Source: JAMXLO01 sp963696645 | Lineage (GTDB): Bacteria > Pseudomonadota > Alphaproteobacteria > Acetobacterales > Acetobacteraceae | DNA length: 64,000 bases | Direction of reading: 5' to 3' | Assembly: GCA_963696645.1 (NCBI GenBank) | Contig: CAVOKY010000003.1 | Span: forward strand, 135,787-199,786 | Position numbers and translations under genes: made by a program | Shown here: one piece after another, positions 42,968 through 51,578 of the stretch | How the letters are laid out: each line of letters opens with the position of its first letter | How positions within the stretch are numbered: position 1 is the first letter of the stretch | Notes under the pieces: model-generated | What the model saw: the letters and a program-made list of their open reading frames with translations, nothing else | Databases searched by the model: none | Told to the model about the DNA's origin: nothing

Positions 42968-45900
42968 ATGGCACCGCTGCCCCTGTGGCTGATCAGCCTG
43001 TTGCCGATTATCGCGGTGGTGCTCGCGGTTCTGCTGGTGGTATCGACCGTGCTCGCCATCCGTCAGTTGCGCACGGCCACCTCCACGCCTCCGCCCGCCG
43101 CGGCCGCCGCCGGCACAACGTCGGCCACGGCAGCGGCGCAGCCGATCGCCGGCGCGGTGCGTCATGCCGCCGCCCGGCTGGCAGCGCTGCGCGGCAGCCG
43201 GCGCGGCATCGACGCGATCCCGTTGCTGGTCGCGGTCGGCTCGGGCAGCACCGCCGTGCAGCGCATGATCCCGGACCTTGGCGCAGGCATCGGGGACCTC
43301 TCGCGGGCACAGCAGGAATTGTTCCGCGGCGATTGCCGGATATCGGTTTGCCCGGATGGCGCCGTCGTCAGTTTCGAGGACGGACTGCTGACCAGCGACC
43401 GGCGGGAGGCGCGCTGGATGGCGCTGGTAAACGGGCTGATTGCGGCCCGCAGCGATCGGCCGTTCGACGGGCTGGTGATCATACTGGCAGCCGATCAGTT
43501 CTACGGCCCGAAGAAGGCGAGCGACGACGAGCTGGTGATGCTGGGAGAGGAGCTCTACCAGTTGATATGGCTGGCGCAGCGTGCCGGCGGCTGGCGGGTG
43601 CCAATCTACCTGGTGCTGAGCGGCTGCGAGGTACTGACTGGCTTCACGGCCACCGCCGCCGCGCTCTCCGAGTTGCCCGCCCAGATGCAGCGCGGACCAC
43701 TCGGCTGGGCGGTGCCTTATGCGCTGGCCAGCGCCTTCGAGCGTGGCTGGGTGCGCGAGGGCGTCGATGCCCTGACGGCGCGCCTGTCGATCCTGCAGTC
43801 GCGGTTGCTGATGCGGCCGAACGACACCGACGTCGCCGAACTGCTGCTGCTGTTTCCGCACGCCGTTGCAGCACTGGCCGAGCCGCTGGCAACACTGCTG
43901 ACCCCGATGCTTCGACCGAGCGCCTATCACGAGGCGTTCATGTTTCGCGGCTTCTACCTGACCGGTCGGGCAGACGCCGATGCGACGATGACACGGGATG
44001 CGTTCGCCGGACGGCTGCTGGCCGACCGTATGTTTCCCGAACACATCCTGGCGCAGCCCGCGCAGGGCGCCACGACGCGTCGGCAGCGCAGGATCCATAT
44101 GGCGCAGGTCGCGCTGGCGGCCCTGGCGGTACTGGCCCTGGTCGGTATCGCACAAATCCGCAGCCAGAGCAGCGCGGTGGCGACTGCGAGACCGCTGATA
44201 ACCGAGATAGCCGGCCTCGCGAGTCAGGTGCAGGCAGCTCGGGCGACCGCGCAATCGCCGGGCACCACCACCAGTGCCGGTGCGTCGGTGGACCCGCTGG
44301 GTGCCGCCCACGACCCTGGCACCGCGCCGGCGGAAACACGCAGGCTGCTGTTGTTGATGAGTGGCCTGTCGGTGAACCGGCTGGCCACCGTCTGGGCACC
44401 GCTGTCCTACCTGTCTGGCGCTGAAGCGATCGTGGAGCAGGCGATTGCCGCAGCCTACCAGGTGGCCGTGTTGCATGAGGTGCTCGAATCACTGACCGAC
44501 GCGATCCCAACCCTGTTGGGGGTGACCGAACCAGGAGCCGCCGCGCCACAACGTGCCGCCGGCGGTGCGACGTGCGATGCCCGCGCCGTCACATCGGGCG
44601 GCGTCGAGCGTCTGCAGCAAACCATGAAGCGGTTGGGCGAATACGACGACCATCTGGCGCTCTACCAGGACCTGACGGTGAACCCGCATATCGAGAACCT
44701 CAAATCCCTGCTGCAATACGCACTCGCCATTCAATTGCCGGCCGGGTTCACCACCAACTATGGTCTGTACGAGGGAGCATTGCGTCGCGCGGTGGCGCCA
44801 CCGCTTCAGATGGTGCCCATCCGCACCACGATCGCCTCGATCCTGCGCGCGCAGTTCAGCGATGCCCTGGACGGCGCCTATCCTGCCAGCCCGCTGGGTC
44901 TTGCCGTCGACAGCGTCGTGACCAACACGGGCCTGCCGGGGGCAGGCGCGCCGGCGATGCCGGAATTTGTGCGCCTGCAGCGTCTCGATGGCGCCCTGCG
45001 CACCATCCAGGAGCAGGCCCCTCTGCCGGACCATGCCTGGCTCAGCGGCAGCGCAGGCTCGCCATCGATTACCGCAGTGATCGACCAGCTCGCTGCGCTG
45101 TCGGGCAATGGCGGAGGATCGGACATTGCCCCGGTGGATCCCAGTCTGCCGTCGGCGTTTCGCAACCAGGCGGCGGGCTGTGTCGCGATGACGCGCCAGC
45201 GGCTGCTGCAGGCCCGCGTCTATGGCGACGTGCCCGTGCTGACTGTGGACACAGGCCAGGCTCAGCTCTCGCCACCGCTGCAGACGGTCATAGCTCCGCT
45301 GGACAGCTTCCTGACGCAGCCGCTGGCAACCACCACGGCGGCATCGGTGAGTGCACAGCCCGTCGCGACAGGAGATCCGCTCTACTGGAGCGCGCAAGAC
45401 CTTCAGTCGCTCCAGGATCTCACCGAGTCATATCTGCTGTTCGTTGCGCAAAGCCTGCCGGCAACCCTGCCGGCCGCATTCCGCGAGCAGGTGCAGGTTG
45501 CGGCAGGCGAACGGCTGGACCAACTGATCGCAAACGCAATATCGCGTGCCAGGCAGCGTGGCATCGATCGGCGGGCCAACACGCAACCCGGTGGCACCGC
45601 TGCGTTGCGCGACGAAATCACCCGCTTCGCGGATGCGGCGCCGATCCTGACCAACCTGCGTACCGCGCTGCGTGAGGCCGGCCGAACGAGTTCGGCGGAG
45701 CGCCTGGATCAACTGTTGGCCGACCAGGCGATCCGGCTGCTGCGCCAAGTGGACGCACTGCTCATCGCTGCCGATCCGTACCAGTTGGTGGACCGCAGTC
45801 TGACGTTCTGGTCCGGATCGCCGCCACTCGCCGCGGCGGCGTTCGGCGCGGCGACACTGCCCGACCTGGTTGGCACATTGCCGGCGAGGCGCGACTATGT

Positions 45901-47092
45901 CGATGCGCTGGCACGCGACTATGCCTCGCCGCTGGTCACCTATTTCCAGCAGAGCGGCGTCTTGCTCACCGGTGCCGGCATGACAGTGCTGAAGCGCTGG
46001 CAGGGCATCACGGACACGCTCGATCGCTACCATCGTGGCGATCCCACCAATTCGCTCAGCCGGTTGGAACAGTTCATCTCCGCCGACATGGACCGCATCG
46101 ACCTCGCCAACTGCGCCCAGCTAGCCGGCGGCGCCACCGGAGGGTCCGATTGGTTCGCCGAACAACTGGCCAATATCCGCTCGGCCGTACTCGGCCGTTG
46201 CAGCGGCGCCAATTACGCCGACGCGGCGAGCCTGTATGGCGATCTGGCCGGCACGTTCAACCGCGACTTGGCCGGACGCTTCCCGTTCGGCGATGCGACC
46301 TCGCCTGACGCGGACCCCGGCGACGTCAAGCGCTTCTACAATCGATTTGGCGCCAATCTCGCCACGCTGCAGACCCAGCTCACGGGGATTTCCAACTTTG
46401 CCCGTGCCGGAGCCGCGCAGTTCGTCGGCCAGTTGATAGCAGTACAGACGGTACCTGCGCCCATGTTGTCGGATCCCGCACCCGACGCGTCGCTCACCTA
46501 TGAGGTGGCGGTTGACTTCCGCACCAACATGGGCAGTGATCCTGGCGCCAATCAGATTGCTGAATCGACCGTGCAGTTCGGCCAGCAACGACTGTCGTCC
46601 TTCGCCACGACCAAGAGCATGGCCTGGAGCAGCGGGCAGTCTGTCCAGGTGTTGCTGCGCTGGGCGACAAACGCACCGAGCATTCCGGCCGCACCAACCG
46701 GCCCACCTGTCAGTGGCCAACCGGCACCGCAAGTGCGCGGGCTTGTCACCGCGTACGACTATAGTGGAACATGGGCATTGCTGCGCATGATCGCGGCGCA
46801 ACGACCGAGCGTGGCGATGATGGCACAGTTGTCGGATCGTCGCCCAGAGACTGTGGGCTTCGCGGTCCCGTTGCAACGCAATCCGGACGCGGCCGCCGGT
46901 GGCGACGCCAGCCTGACCTCGGCACAACTGTTCATGCGGTTTGGCCTGACCGCGACGATCCGCACACCCGGCCAGCCGGACAAGCGCCAGCCGGCGGTGC
47001 TGCCGGCGTTTCCAACTGCGGCGCCACAGTCTGGCGGCGCACCTGTAACCACGGTGCAGTCCGGCGGCGGACCGATATTGCTGCAAAGATGA
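42968..47092 (+). CDS. tssM: T6SS membrane protein TssM (IcmF-like), degenerate Walker A
   Basis: 1374 residues, longer than most TssM. A membrane helix lies at 5-30 (PLWLISLLPIIAVVLAVLLV). The cytoplasmic IcmF domain follows: FDGLVIILAADQFYG, PIYLVLSGCEVLTGFTATAA and FMFRGFYLTGRADADATMTR. A second helix near 380-398 (VALAALAVLALVGIA) leads to a long periplasmic part ending in the TssM C-terminal domain with YDYSGTWALLRMIAA. Where the P-loop belongs the sequence is LLVAVGSGSTAVQ, lacking the Lys, so nucleotide binding is doubtful. Start ATG at 42968; stop overlaps tssA. Confidence 0.93.
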   Translation: MAPLPLWLISLLPIIAVVLAVLLVVSTVLAIRQLRTATSTPPPAAAAAGTTSATAAAQPIAGAVRHAAARLAALRGSRRGIDAIPLLVAVGSGSTAVQRMIPDLGAGIGDLSRAQQELFRGDCRISVCPDGAVVSFEDGLLTSDRREARWMALVNGLIAARSDRPFDGLVIILAADQFYGPKKASDDELVMLGEELYQLIWLAQRAGGWRVPIYLVLSGCEVLTGFTATAAALSELPAQMQRGPLGWAVPYALASAFERGWVREGVDALTARLSILQSRLLMRPNDTDVAELLLLFPHAVAALAEPLATLLTPMLRPSAYHEAFMFRGFYLTGRADADATMTRDAFAGRLLADRMFPEHILAQPAQGATTRRQRRIHMAQVALAALAVLALVGIAQIRSQSSAVATARPLITEIAGLASQVQAARATAQSPGTTTSAGASVDPLGAAHDPGTAPAETRRLLLLMSGLSVNRLATVWAPLSYLSGAEAIVEQAIAAAYQVAVLHEVLESLTDAIPTLLGVTEPGAAAPQRAAGGATCDARAVTSGGVERLQQTMKRLGEYDDHLALYQDLTVNPHIENLKSLLQYALAIQLPAGFTTNYGLYEGALRRAVAPPLQMVPIRTTIASILRAQFSDALDGAYPASPLGLAVDSVVTNTGLPGAGAPAMPEFVRLQRLDGALRTIQEQAPLPDHAWLSGSAGSPSITAVIDQLAALSGNGGGSDIAPVDPSLPSAFRNQAAGCVAMTRQRLLQARVYGDVPVLTVDTGQAQLSPPLQTVIAPLDSFLTQPLATTTAASVSAQPVATGDPLYWSAQDLQSLQDLTESYLLFVAQSLPATLPAAFREQVQVAAGERLDQLIANAISRARQRGIDRRANTQPGGTAALRDEITRFADAAPILTNLRTALREAGRTSSAERLDQLLADQAIRLLRQVDALLIAADPYQLVDRSLTFWSGSPPLAAAAFGAATLPDLVGTLPARRDYVDALARDYASPLVTYFQQSGVLLTGAGMTVLKRWQGITDTLDRYHRGDPTNSLSRLEQFISADMDRIDLANCAQLAGGATGGSDWFAEQLANIRSAVLGRCSGANYADAASLYGDLAGTFNRDLAGRFPFGDATSPDADPGDVKRFYNRFGANLATLQTQLTGISNFARAGAAQFVGQLIAVQTVPAPMLSDPAPDASLTYEVAVDFRTNMGSDPGANQIAESTVQFGQQRLSSFATTKSMAWSSGQSVQVLLRWATNAPSIPAAPTGPPVSGQPAPQVRGLVTAYDYSGTWALLRMIAAQRPSVAMMAQLSDRRPETVGFAVPLQRNPDAAAGGDASLTSAQLFMRFGLTATIRTPGQPDKRQPAVLPAFPTAAPQSGGAPVTTVQSGGGPILLQR

Positions 47093-48234
47093 AGGAGCCT
47101 CGCAGCCTGTCCCCGACCTCGCCCATGAACCTCGACGCGCTGATCGTGCCAGTGGACGGCCCTGGCGGGACTGGCCCGGATCTGCGTTTCGACCCGACGT
47201 ACAAGGCGATCATCGAAGCACGCCGCGAAGAGAACGCACGCCTGCCACAGGGCGTCTGGGCGCACGACGTCAAGCGGGCGGACTGGCCGACGGTGGAGCG
47301 GCTATGCACCGATATCCTGCGCGCTCGCAGCAAGGACCTGCAGGTTGCGTGCTGGCTGTCCGAAGCAGTGGTGCATCAAACAGGTTTCGCCGGCATCGCT
47401 CCTGGGCTCCGGCTGCTCGCAGCGCTGTGCCGTCGCTTCTGGCCTGATCTCCATCCGGCGATCGACGATGACGACATCGGACCTAGGCTTGCACCGTTCG
47501 AATGGCTGAACGCGCGGTTCCCGCCAATGTTGCGCAACCTGCCTATCGTGTGTTCCGTGCCCAACCCCGAAGAGGTATTCACGTGGACGGACTACAAGAA
47601 CGCCCAACTTCTGGAGAAGCTGCGCCAGAGCGACCCGAAATCCGTGGAGAGATCGGAGGCCGCAGGCGCGGTGAGCCTGGCAGCATTCACCGCCCTGCGC
47701 GGGCGCACCGAGACGCAATTCTGGCGTGACATTAATGTTTCATTGACGGCGGCAACGGCAGCGCTGGCCGAATTGAATGCGACCCTGGAGGAAACCTGCG
47801 GACGCGATGCGCCGGGTCTTGGCGGCATTGGTGAGGCGATCAGCGACATATTGAACGTGACGTCGATCGCGCTGGCCGAGCGTCAGCCAAAGCCGTTTTC
47901 GCTCCTGCGTCGTGCGACTGTCAGCCCGGTACTGGCAGTTGCCGAGCGGACGGCCCCGGTCGAGACGCCGCAATCACACAGTGCCATCCTGTCGCGCGAG
48001 GATGCTTATGCGCAATTGGCGGAGATCGCCGATTTCTTGCAACGGTTGGAGCCGCACAGCCCGGTGCCCCACCTGATCCGCTGTGCCGTCGCCTGGGGCG
48101 ACATGTCTTTCGCTGAGCTGGTGATGACCTTCTCGAGCGCTGGTCTCGATCTTGGCAAGGTATTCGAGGTGCTGGGTCTTGCCAGGATGGCGGGAGCACC
48201 GGACGACTTGGAGGAGGCAGATCGGGAGAATTAG
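47089..48234 (+). CDS. tssA: T6SS protein TssA (ImpA-type)
   Basis: 381 residues from the ATG at 47089, which overlaps the TssM stop (ATGA). An ATG at 47125, starting MNLDALIVPVDG, is the homologous-looking alternative but has no good ribosome site. The ImpA_N pattern is clear: GTGPDLRFDPTYKAIIEARR, VKRADWPTVERLCTDILRAR and LQVACWLSEAV. The C-terminus is a helical ring-forming domain with LSREDAYAQLAEIADFLQRL and VPHLIRCAVAWGDMSFAELV. TssA primes and stabilises sheath assembly. Confidence 0.9.
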   Translation: MKEPRSLSPTSPMNLDALIVPVDGPGGTGPDLRFDPTYKAIIEARREENARLPQGVWAHDVKRADWPTVERLCTDILRARSKDLQVACWLSEAVVHQTGFAGIAPGLRLLAALCRRFWPDLHPAIDDDDIGPRLAPFEWLNARFPPMLRNLPIVCSVPNPEEVFTWTDYKNAQLLEKLRQSDPKSVERSEAAGAVSLAAFTALRGRTETQFWRDINVSLTAATAALAELNATLEETCGRDAPGLGGIGEAISDILNVTSIALAERQPKPFSLLRRATVSPVLAVAERTAPVETPQSHSAILSREDAYAQLAEIADFLQRLEPHSPVPHLIRCAVAWGDMSFAELVMTFSSAGLDLGKVFEVLGLARMAGAPDDLEEADREN

Positions 48235-48341
48235 CCAGATAAGCAACTGTGCGTTGCTCCTACGCTCATTTTTGCCCTGGACAAACCAACCCATGCGAGC
48301 ATTACAGTGCATTGCGAACACAACGTTCCTCGGGGGAGACC

Positions 48342-48935
48342 ATGTCGGAAAGTAAGCAACACGTCCTCTCGCGTGTGCGCCCGCCGCGCGTTCAGATCAC
48401 TTACGACGTCGAGACCCTCGGCTCGATCCAGAAGAAGGAACTGCCGTTCATCGTCGGTATACTCGCAGACCTGTCCGGCAAGCCGGAGGCGCCGCTGCCG
48501 AAGTTGAAGGAACGCAAATTCGTCGAGATCGACCGCGACAATTTTGACGACGTGATGGAGGCGATCGAACCACGCCTTGCCTTTCGAGTGCCGAACAAGC
48601 TGCAACCGGGCTCCGATCAGATGATCAACGTGTTGCTGAAGTTCAAAAAGATGACGGACTTCAACCCCGATGAGATCGTCAAGCAGATTGGCCCGCTCAA
48701 GGAACTCTTTGATGCGCGCAATCGATTGAACGACCTGCTGGCCAAGCTCGATGGCAACGACGATCTTGAAGGGATCCTCACCGAAGTCCTCGCCAACACG
48801 AGCGACCAGGCGAAACTGCGCGAGGAGCTGAAGGCTTCCGCCGCGGCAACTCCGGCGGACGGCGCTGGCACCCCTGCGGCGCCGACCGGCGACGCCGCTG
48901 CTGCCCCGGCCGCGCCCGAGACGCCGACCGCCTAA
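48342..48935 (+). CDS. tssB: T6SS contractile sheath small subunit TssB
   Basis: 197 residues. Core TssB sequence: RVRPPRVQITYDVETLGSIQ, ELPFIVGILADLSGKPEAPL, RKFVEIDRDNFDDVMEAIEP and FKKMTDFNPDEIVKQIGPLK. It ends in an Ala/Pro-rich tail of about 35 residues, longer than usual. It polymerises with TssC into the contractile sheath. Start at 48342 follows TCGGGGGAGACC; about 107 nt separate it from tssA, so a second promoter is possible. Confidence 0.96.
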   Translation: MSESKQHVLSRVRPPRVQITYDVETLGSIQKKELPFIVGILADLSGKPEAPLPKLKERKFVEIDRDNFDDVMEAIEPRLAFRVPNKLQPGSDQMINVLLKFKKMTDFNPDEIVKQIGPLKELFDARNRLNDLLAKLDGNDDLEGILTEVLANTSDQAKLREELKASAAATPADGAGTPAAPTGDAAAAPAAPETPTA

Positions 48936-49016
48936 CGGACCGTATCGGCCCGCGTTCGCAGCGGGGCACAGGTATCACCCAAGCCCCGCCGATCCGAAAG
49001 ACCCTGGAGGATAGTG

Positions 49017-50510
49017 ATGGCCCAAGAACCGCAACCGTCAGGAGCGCAACCTGCCGCTGCCACCGAAATAACCCTGCTCGATCGCATCCTGGACGAGGGC
49101 AAGCTTATCCGGGATACCGGCCCGAACGCACGCACCAAGGCACGTGGACTGATCGAGGAGTTCGTCGATCGGGTGATGGACAAGGCCAGCACCTCGAACC
49201 GCGACCTGACCCAGCGAATCATCGACTGCATCGCCGATCTTGATGACCTCATCAGTGACCAACTCAACGAAGTGATGCACCACGAGGACTGCCAGCGGCT
49301 CGAGGCGGCATGGCGCGGCCTGCACTACCTGGTCATGAACACCGAGACCAGCACCATGCTGAAGCTCCGGCTGCTCAACGTCAGCAAGGCCGACCTGGCG
49401 AAGGATCTGAAGAGCGCGATCGAGTTCGATCAGAGCGCGTTGTTCAAGAAGGTCTACGAGGACGAGTACGGCACGTTCGGCGGCAACCCGTACAGCGTAC
49501 TGATCGGCGACTATGAGTTCGGCCCAGGCAACGAGGACGTGCTGCTGCTGACCAATATCTCGAACGTCGCGTCGTCCGCGCACGCGCCATTCATTGCCGC
49601 GGCGAGCCCGGCGATGTTCTTCATGGACCGCTTCACCGAGCTGCCGTCGCCGCGCGATCTGGCGAAGATCTTCGAGAGCAGCGACTTCACCGACTGGCGC
49701 GCGTTCCGCAACAGCGAGGACAGCCGCTATGTCGCGCTGGTGCTGCCGCGGGTGCTCCAGAGACTGCCTTACGGACCGCATACGGTGCCGGTGGAGAGCA
49801 TGTCATTCGTCGAGGACGTGGACGGCACCGACCATTCGAAATACCTGTGGGGCAACGCAGCCTATAAGCTGGCGCAGCGCATCACCTATGCCTATTCGCT
49901 GTACGGCTGGACCGCGGCTATCCGAGGCGTTGAGGGTGGCGGCAAGGTCGAGGGGCTGCCAAGCCACAGTTTTCCGACGCCCGAAGGCGACAAGATGTTG
50001 AAGTGCCCGACCGAGACGGCCATCACGGACCGGCGCGAGAAGGAATTGAACGATCTGGGTTTCATCGCCCTGCTGCATCACAAGGGGGAGAACTTCGCCG
50101 CCTTCTTCGGTGGCCAGACCGCCCAGAGGCCCAACACCAACTATGTATCCGACGCTGCCAACGCCAATTCGCGCATCTCCGCGATGCTGCCCTACGTGCT
50201 GACCGCGTCGCGCTTCGCCCACTACATAAAGGCGATGATGCGCGACAAGATCGGCAGCTTCATGACCAAGGAGAACGTGCAGACCTTCCTCAATCTCTGG
50301 ATTGGCGAATACGTGCTTGGCAAGGACGATGCCGGGCAGGCACTGAAGGCGAGGTACCCGTTGCGCGAGGCGCGCGTGGACGTATTCGATACGCCCGGCA
50401 AGCCGGGTGTCTATACGGCCACCGTGTTCCTGCGGCCGCATTTCCAGCTCGAGGAACTGACCGCCTCGATCCGGCTGGTTGCCGAATTGCCGCCGCCGGT
50501 CGCCGCCTGA
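49017..50510 (+). CDS. tssC: T6SS contractile sheath large subunit TssC
   Basis: 497 residues with strong TssC conservation: DCQRLEAAWRGLHYLVMNTE, YGTFGGNPYSVLIGDYEFGP, FTELPSPRDLAKIFESSDFT and CPTETAITDRREKELNDLGF. RFAHYIKAMMRDKIGSFMTK and FLRPHFQLEELTASIRLVAE close the C-terminus. ATG at 49017 after GGAGGATAGTG; a GTG one codon upstream is a weaker alternative. It forms the sheath with TssB and is extracted by ClpV after contraction. Confidence 0.97.
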   Translation: MAQEPQPSGAQPAAATEITLLDRILDEGKLIRDTGPNARTKARGLIEEFVDRVMDKASTSNRDLTQRIIDCIADLDDLISDQLNEVMHHEDCQRLEAAWRGLHYLVMNTETSTMLKLRLLNVSKADLAKDLKSAIEFDQSALFKKVYEDEYGTFGGNPYSVLIGDYEFGPGNEDVLLLTNISNVASSAHAPFIAAASPAMFFMDRFTELPSPRDLAKIFESSDFTDWRAFRNSEDSRYVALVLPRVLQRLPYGPHTVPVESMSFVEDVDGTDHSKYLWGNAAYKLAQRITYAYSLYGWTAAIRGVEGGGKVEGLPSHSFPTPEGDKMLKCPTETAITDRREKELNDLGFIALLHHKGENFAAFFGGQTAQRPNTNYVSDAANANSRISAMLPYVLTASRFAHYIKAMMRDKIGSFMTKENVQTFLNLWIGEYVLGKDDAGQALKARYPLREARVDVFDTPGKPGVYTATVFLRPHFQLEELTASIRLVAELPPPVAA

Positions 50511-50557
50511 TCGCGCACTGCACAAGCACGTCAATCCACTGATCGAGGAGGCAATCC

Positions 50558-51058
50558 ATGGCTGCAAACTTCTTCCTCAAGCTCGAGACACCGGACATCA
50601 AGGGTGAATCCGGTGACACAAGCCACACAGAGGAACTTCAGATCCTGTCGTGGAGTCATAGCTTCAACCAGCCGACGAAGCCGACGCGCAGCTCGGCGGG
50701 CGGCGGCACGGTCGAACAGGCCAACCATTCCGACTTTTCGGTCACCAAGTACGTCGATTCTGCCACCGACGACCTGCTGAAGATGTGCTGGAGCGGCAAG
50801 CAGATCGGCAAGGGTACATTCACCGCCTACCGTGCCGACGGCGATAACAAGCCGGTCAAATACCTCGAGGTACTATTGGAAAAGATTGTCGTCTCCAATA
50901 TCAGCTTCGGCGGCGGCGGCGGCGATCTGCCGACCGAGACGGTGGCGCTGGCTTACGGGAAGGTCACCTACACCTATATGCCGCAAAAGGTCGCTGACGG
51001 CACTGGCGGGGGGGCACAGCCGGTGTACCACGATCTGGTTGCGCAAGAGGTAGGGTAA
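50558..51058 (+). CDS. hcp: T6SS tube protein Hcp
   Basis: 166 residues. Typical Hcp: MAANFFLKLETPDIKGESGD, ELQILSWSHSFNQPTKPTRS, VTKYVDSATDDLLKMCWSGK and AYGKVTYTYMPQKVADGTGG. Hexamers stack into the inner tube expelled with the VgrG tip. GAGGAGGCAATCC is a strong ribosome site 8 nt before ATG, fitting the high expression Hcp needs. Located between tssC and tssE, as in many loci. Confidence 0.96.
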   Translation: MAANFFLKLETPDIKGESGDTSHTEELQILSWSHSFNQPTKPTRSSAGGGTVEQANHSDFSVTKYVDSATDDLLKMCWSGKQIGKGTFTAYRADGDNKPVKYLEVLLEKIVVSNISFGGGGGDLPTETVALAYGKVTYTYMPQKVADGTGGGAQPVYHDLVAQEVG

Positions 51059-51083
51059 ACGGCGGAGCGGTGCGACCGTCGCG

Positions 51084-51578
51084 ATGGCAGGCTACGAACG
51101 CACGCGGGGCCGGCGCCCATTGCTGTTCGAGCGCCTCGTCGGACCGGGAAGGTCCACAATGGGGGCGCGAACCGACCTGACCGATCCCGGGCCGCCGCGG
51201 CTGCACGATGAGGAGCAGTTGCGCGCCTCGGTCGAGCGCGAGCTGAAGGCCCTGCTCAACACGCGTGCGCCGTTGTCCATCGATGTACTTGAACGACGCG
51301 CGCGCAGCGCGATCGACTACGGTATCCCCGACCTGTCGGCCTTCCCGATGGGCGAGCACGATGCGATGAGCCGGCTGGCCAGGCATGTGCGCGACGCGAT
51401 CGCCGTGTACGAGCCGCGACTGATCGACCCGATGGTGGAGATTGGACGGACCGTGCAAAGTGCACAGACGCTCAGCGTAATCGTGCGTGGCGCTCTGGAG
51501 ACGGGCACGATGCGCCGCATGCCAGTGACCTTCGAGTTGGTTCAGGGGGACTTCGAGGCCGACGGCGATGCCGCCTGA
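51084..51578 (+). CDS. tssE: T6SS baseplate protein TssE (gp25-like)
   Basis: 164 residues. It starts MAGYERTRGRRPLLFERL, a usual TssE opening, then SVERELKALLNTRAPL, the gp25 motif ARSAIDYGIPDLSAFPMGEH, and C-terminal VIVRGALETGTMRRMPVTFE. It starts sheath polymerisation at the baseplate wedge. Its last 11 nt overlap tssF. Confidence 0.93.
   Translation: MAGYERTRGRRPLLFERLVGPGRSTMGARTDLTDPGPPRLHDEEQLRASVERELKALLNTRAPLSIDVLERRARSAIDYGIPDLSAFPMGEHDAMSRLARHVRDAIAVYEPRLIDPMVEIGRTVQSAQTLSVIVRGALETGTMRRMPVTFELVQGDFEADGDAA

Noticed and set aside
42896..44476. Minus-strand 526-codon open frame opposite tssM
   Set aside because: Shadow of the TssM coding frame; composition is Arg/Gln/His-rich and there is no ribosome site or known domain.
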